Assembly (NCBI GenBank): GCA_035499415.1 | Contig: DATJYV010000027.1 | Location: 1 to 7,336, forward strand | DNA: 7,336 nt | Origin: DATJYV01 sp035499415 | GTDB lineage: Bacteria; Bacteroidota; Ignavibacteria; UBA10030 | Direction of reading: 5' to 3' | Shown here: piece after piece, positions 4,674 to 7,336 of the stretch | Position numbering within the stretch: position 1 is the first letter of the stretch | Layout of the letters: the number at the start of each line of letters is the position of its first letter | Position numbers and translations under genes: made by a program | The notes under the pieces: model-generated | Seen by the model: only the letters and a program-made list of their open reading frames with translations | Told to the model about the DNA's origin: nothing | Databases searched by the model: none

Positions 4674-6958
4674 TGTAAACCGAGAGGTGTCGAGAACTCC
4701 ACCACGGTCCGCGGCAAGGCGGTGGTGAAGGGGGCAATGACGGAGACCGGCTCGGCATCACGGGCAAAGGTCGCTTCGATCGATTCTATGACACTGTCGC
4801 TTCGAGAGAGCGCGAAATGGAGCGGGATGTACAACGATGTGTCGGGAAATGAATACCAGTCGAGTGAGACGACGTGGTCGGAGGCGGAAATTGTCAGAGG
4901 AGACGCGACGTCGGAAATTATTGATCCTGGCGCGGAATAACCGACGTGGAGAGTGTACGGGCGGTACTTCATGTGAAGAAGAAGGGTGATGTCCACCGCA
5001 ACGCCGGAGTCGCTGGTTACTGGAGCAATTGTCCGGTCGACCATCACCCACGGTTCGCCGGAAATCGCGGTCGAACCCAGGGGGAACTCAAGAATTCTTC
5101 CCTGAGCCATCGTGTCGATCCCCAATCCGCGTATGCGGACGCCCCCGAGGTAGTGGCTGCTCCTGACCGTCGCGGTTCCCTTTCCCGTCACTCCGTCCAC
5201 CTGTTGCTCCACCCGCACGATTCGATTCCATCTTCCCGAGAACGTCGGTTGCAGGGCAAGCCATGCGACGCAACCAACGAACAGAGTCCCGGCGGCCGCT
5301 ATTCCGGACCGACGGCGAAACACGCCGATGGCCCAGGCGATTGCAGGGGCATCCAGGGCGATCGAAGCAAATGTCAGAAGGAAGGGATATGACCAGAGAG
5401 AGAAAAAGAGAATGAGGAAGACTGAAAACAGGAAATTCGTCGTTCCATCGGGAATGCTGGCGACCAGGGAACGGGAGAACAGAGAGAAGGCCTCAGAGAA
5501 GAACAATCGGAACATCCAGTAGGGCGAGATGAGCCAAAGGAGGATCTTCGCCGCGGGATTGGGAACAAGGGAAGCGGCGGCGGCGAACATGAGCCCGAGT
5601 GCAGGATAGAGAGCAAGATTGCGCGTTCCCGTGAAGCGGAATAAAAGAACGAGGAATGTGAAGGAGAACACCGCCCGGAACAGGAAGCGATAAGGGTCGC
5701 GACTGAGTTTCAGACGCCGCGAGAGCTGCAGGGATAGCCAGATACCGATAAGCGAGGCGAAGAACCCGAGCAGAAAATAGCCCGATCCATCCTGAAACCA
5801 GCCGAAGCGGTCTCCCTTGATAAATCCGACAAGCGGGGGAGCAATCCACACGCAGAGTTGAATAATGAGCGAGAGGAGAAACAATTTAAGTCCCGGCACG
5901 ACAGGCCGGGCGTCGAACGCGACCTCGATCCTTCGCCGGCGCGCGAGGGAGACTGCCGTCCAGCCAAAAATAACGCTGGCCAGAAGAATGATTTCCACGA
6001 ATACGGAAGGAATCATAAGGGGGAATGTGCCCTGCTGCACGAGGTAGTACGCACCGCGCTTTTCGGGCGGGACGCCGTCGTCGAATCGTTCGACGAGCTT
6101 GTACGTGAGATCTCCTGAGCGCTTGAGCCCGCGGGGATCGAAGTTCTCAAAATTATCGCGCGGCGTGTGGATCGGGTCCGAGACGTCGGACGTGAAATCT
6201 ATTGCCGGGATGTCCTTGTTGAGGAACGACTCATGGTCAGAGCCGGCGCCGCCCGACCCGAACGCGACATCGAGCGTAGAGAAGTGGGTCGGAAACGACA
6301 AACCCTTGTAGCCGAGCTTGTCGAACTCTTCGTACGCCGCACGCACGAGCCATTCGGGAGCGCTGTGGGAATGAACATCGACCATCGGTATCAGCCATTC
6401 CGACCCGTTGGCCATGTCGAGCTGAATCATGAGCGCGACTTTATCCAGCGCGGCATAATGATCCACGAAATATTCCGAACCTCGTAATCCCTGCTCCTCT
6501 CCGCCGAAGAGGCAGAAGACGATGGTGGAATTATTCGGGCGCTTCGAGAGCACGCGGGCAAGCTCGATGACCGTCGCAGCTCCCGACCCATCGTCGTTCG
6601 TGCCGGGAACTTCCGGTCCCGCCGAATCGATATGTCCGCCCAGGACGATTGCGCGTTCGCTTCTGCCGGGCAGAACCGCAACGACGGCGCCGCTCCGGGT
6701 GTTGACGGGATGCCCCGTCTCATCTGCGGAATCCGACATTTCCATGATCGAAACGTCTCGAATCCCGAACTCTTTGAATTTCTGGACGCCGTACTCCATT
6801 GCCGTGTGCTCGGCAGGCGAGCCCATCGTCCGGGGACCGATGACGACGGAGATCACCCGAAGATAGGCGGCGGCGCTGTCCTGAGAGAACGGACTCTGTG
6901 CGCGCCCACTCTGGAATATCAGGCAGGAGAGAAAGACGAGCCGTGCGAACGGTCTCAA
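4670..6958 (-). CDS. Membrane-anchored M28-family zinc metallopeptidase (ERMP1-like layout)
   Basis: This is a predicted zinc aminopeptidase/carboxypeptidase of family M28, anchored in the membrane with its catalytic domain outside the cytoplasm. Residues 1-20 look like a signal peptide (hydrophobic run LVFLSCLIF, then AQS). The peptidase domain (about 30-295) has a full set of probable metal and catalytic residues: His109 (GGHIDS), Asp122 (GTNDDGSG), catalytic Glu154 and ligand Glu155 (FGGEEQG), Asp181 (QLDMANG) and His264 (DPIHTPRDN). From about residue 315 to 571 there are eight or nine hydrophobic helices (for example 316-338, 356-378, 392-412, 425-441, 447-465, 507-530 and 552-571). A soluble, probably beta-rich tail of about 190 residues follows. 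The TTG start is supported by AAGGGG (complement of 6964-6969) six bases upstream. It lies 54 bases after a hydrolase gene on the same strand, probably in one operon, and its stop overlaps that of rlmD. The substrate is unknown. Confidence 0.9.
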   Translation of the reverse strand: MRPFARLVFLSCLIFQSGRAQSPFSQDSAAAYLRVISVVIGPRTMGSPAEHTAMEYGVQKFKEFGIRDVSIMEMSDSADETGHPVNTRSGAVVAVLPGRSERAIVLGGHIDSAGPEVPGTNDDGSGAATVIELARVLSKRPNNSTIVFCLFGGEEQGLRGSEYFVDHYAALDKVALMIQLDMANGSEWLIPMVDVHSHSAPEWLVRAAYEEFDKLGYKGLSFPTHFSTLDVAFGSGGAGSDHESFLNKDIPAIDFTSDVSDPIHTPRDNFENFDPRGLKRSGDLTYKLVERFDDGVPPEKRGAYYLVQQGTFPLMIPSVFVEIILLASVIFGWTAVSLARRRRIEVAFDARPVVPGLKLFLLSLIIQLCVWIAPPLVGFIKGDRFGWFQDGSGYFLLGFFASLIGIWLSLQLSRRLKLSRDPYRFLFRAVFSFTFLVLLFRFTGTRNLALYPALGLMFAAAASLVPNPAAKILLWLISPYWMFRLFFSEAFSLFSRSLVASIPDGTTNFLFSVFLILFFSLWSYPFLLTFASIALDAPAIAWAIGVFRRRSGIAAAGTLFVGCVAWLALQPTFSGRWNRIVRVEQQVDGVTGKGTATVRSSHYLGGVRIRGLGIDTMAQGRILEFPLGSTAISGEPWVMVDRTIAPVTSDSGVAVDITLLLHMKYRPYTLHVGYSAPGSIISDVASPLTISASDHVVSLDWYSFPDTSLYIPLHFALSRSDSVIESIEATFARDAEPVSVIAPFTTALPRTVVEFSTPLGLH

Positions 6959-6963
6959 GCCCG

Positions 6964-6969
6964 CCCCTT
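6964..6969 (-). promoter_or_regulatory. Ribosome binding site of the M28 peptidase gene
   Basis: The complement reads AAGGGG and lies five bases before the TTG whose first base is 6958. This supports the unusual TTG start, which also places a complete signal peptide at the N-terminus. Confidence 0.5.
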
Positions 6970-7012
6970 GAATAGGTTGAAACTTGCCTTCAAGTTGCAG
7001 GAAGAGTTCATC

Positions 7013-7336
7013 TCACTCCTTCCGTGTCCGCTTCTTCCCCGAAAGCGCATGCGCGAAGAACTCCAGAATCGTCGTCTCGTATTTCTTCCCTCCGACGTCC
7101 CACACGTCGTTGTGGTCTGCCCCCTCGATGAGCAAGAGCTGTTTCGGGCCGGTTGCCCGGTCGTACAGCTTTTTCGAGTATTGGTACCTGATGAATGAAT
7201 CCTTTGTCCCGTGGACAAAGAGGAGCGGAGCTTTTACGCGGACAACGTCGTCGATGGGAGAAACGAGTCGCGCCTTGAAGTTTGCGATGGTCTGCGACCG
7301 GCTCATCGCGAAGTTGCGCAGGAAATGCCAGGGAAG
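7013..7336 (-). CDS. C-terminal part of an alpha/beta hydrolase (BEM46/ABHD-like serine hydrolase), 5' end outside the window
   Basis: The frame is open from the right edge to TGA (complement of 7013-7015), giving 107 residues. An ATG at 7304-7306 would start a 97-residue protein, but in-frame sequence (LPWHFLRNFA) continues upstream of it and the nucleophile elbow is missing, so this is only the 3' part of a longer gene. The visible part holds the end of the hydrolase fold: strand PLLFVHGTKD with the catalytic acid Asp (codon at 7199-7201), then KQLLLIEGADHND with the catalytic His (codon at 7112-7114). VHGTKD with GADHND is typical of BEM46/ABHD13/ABHD17-like hydrolases and S9-related enzymes. 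The tail is basic (GKKRTRKE). The family is fairly sure; the substrate is not. The M28 peptidase gene follows 54 bases downstream with no clear terminator between them, which suggests an operon. Confidence 0.85.
   Translation of the reverse strand, partial: LPWHFLRNFAMSRSQTIANFKARLVSPIDDVVRVKAPLLFVHGTKDSFIRYQYSKKLYDRATGPKQLLLIEGADHNDVWDVGGKKYETTILEFFAHALSGKKRTRKE

Noticed and set aside
4700..4727. Inverted repeat CACCAC...GTGGTG just downstream of rlmD as a terminator
   Set aside because: The stem is only six base pairs with a 16-base loop and no T-run. It lies in the conserved reading frame of the M28 gene, so it is not convincing.
6632..7198. 188-codon + strand frame opposite the peptidase start and the hydrolase gene
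   Set aside because: Both - strand frames here encode recognised catalytic motifs. This frame has none and bridges the intergenic gap by chance.
1..7336. Search for CRISPR arrays, tRNA or rRNA genes, insertion sequences, prophage or defence modules
   Set aside because: No spaced direct repeats, RNA gene features, transposase motifs or phage genes are visible. Almost all sequence is accounted for by housekeeping or hydrolase genes, so I do not claim a new defence-type system here.

Overview
The window looks like a stretch of chromosomal housekeeping DNA from a free-living bacterium of moderately high G+C content. The gene set includes a large membrane-anchored M28 peptidase and short palindromic repeats of the GTCACCCTGAAC...TTTCAGGGTCT kind. 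Together these suggest the Bacteroidota/Ignavibacteriota/Chlorobi side of the FCB group, possibly an uncultured lineage. This placement is inferred from gene style, because no rRNA or other phylogenetic marker was compared. Non-ATG starts are common: the mutase and methyltransferase calls begin with GTG and the peptidase with TTG.

Layout. Positions 1-243 hold the 3' end of a tetratricopeptide-repeat protein on the + strand. An AT-rich 80-base gap with a small inverted repeat leads into a complete enolase gene (eno, 324-1619). The next gap (1620-1772) carries two inverted copies of a palindromic REP-like repeat, the first elaborated into a three-way-junction fold. A complete phosphoglucomutase/phosphomannomutase-family gene (1773-3170) follows. 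It is interrupted in frame by five copies of a degenerate 7-base tandem repeat. Thirty bases later a complete RlmD-type 23S rRNA m5U methyltransferase (3201-4673) begins.

On the - strand, and convergent with these, lies a complete 762-residue M28 metallopeptidase with a multi-pass membrane region (4670-6958). It is preceded by the 3' part of a BEM46-like alpha/beta hydrolase that runs off the right edge (7013-7336). The convergent stop codons of the methyltransferase and the peptidase are read from the same CTAG tetramer.

How the genes relate. Enolase and the hexose-phosphate mutase both serve central sugar metabolism (lower glycolysis; glucose-1-phosphate/glucose-6-phosphate or a similar exchange). 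The methyltransferase is an unrelated rRNA modification enzyme that may be co-transcribed with the mutase. The two - strand genes lie 54 bases apart and probably form an operon of hydrolytic enzymes. I see no defence system, prophage, CRISPR array, tRNA or rRNA. The least ordinary items are the paired palindromic repeats, the heptamer insertion in the mutase gene, and the ERMP1-like architecture of the M28 protein.
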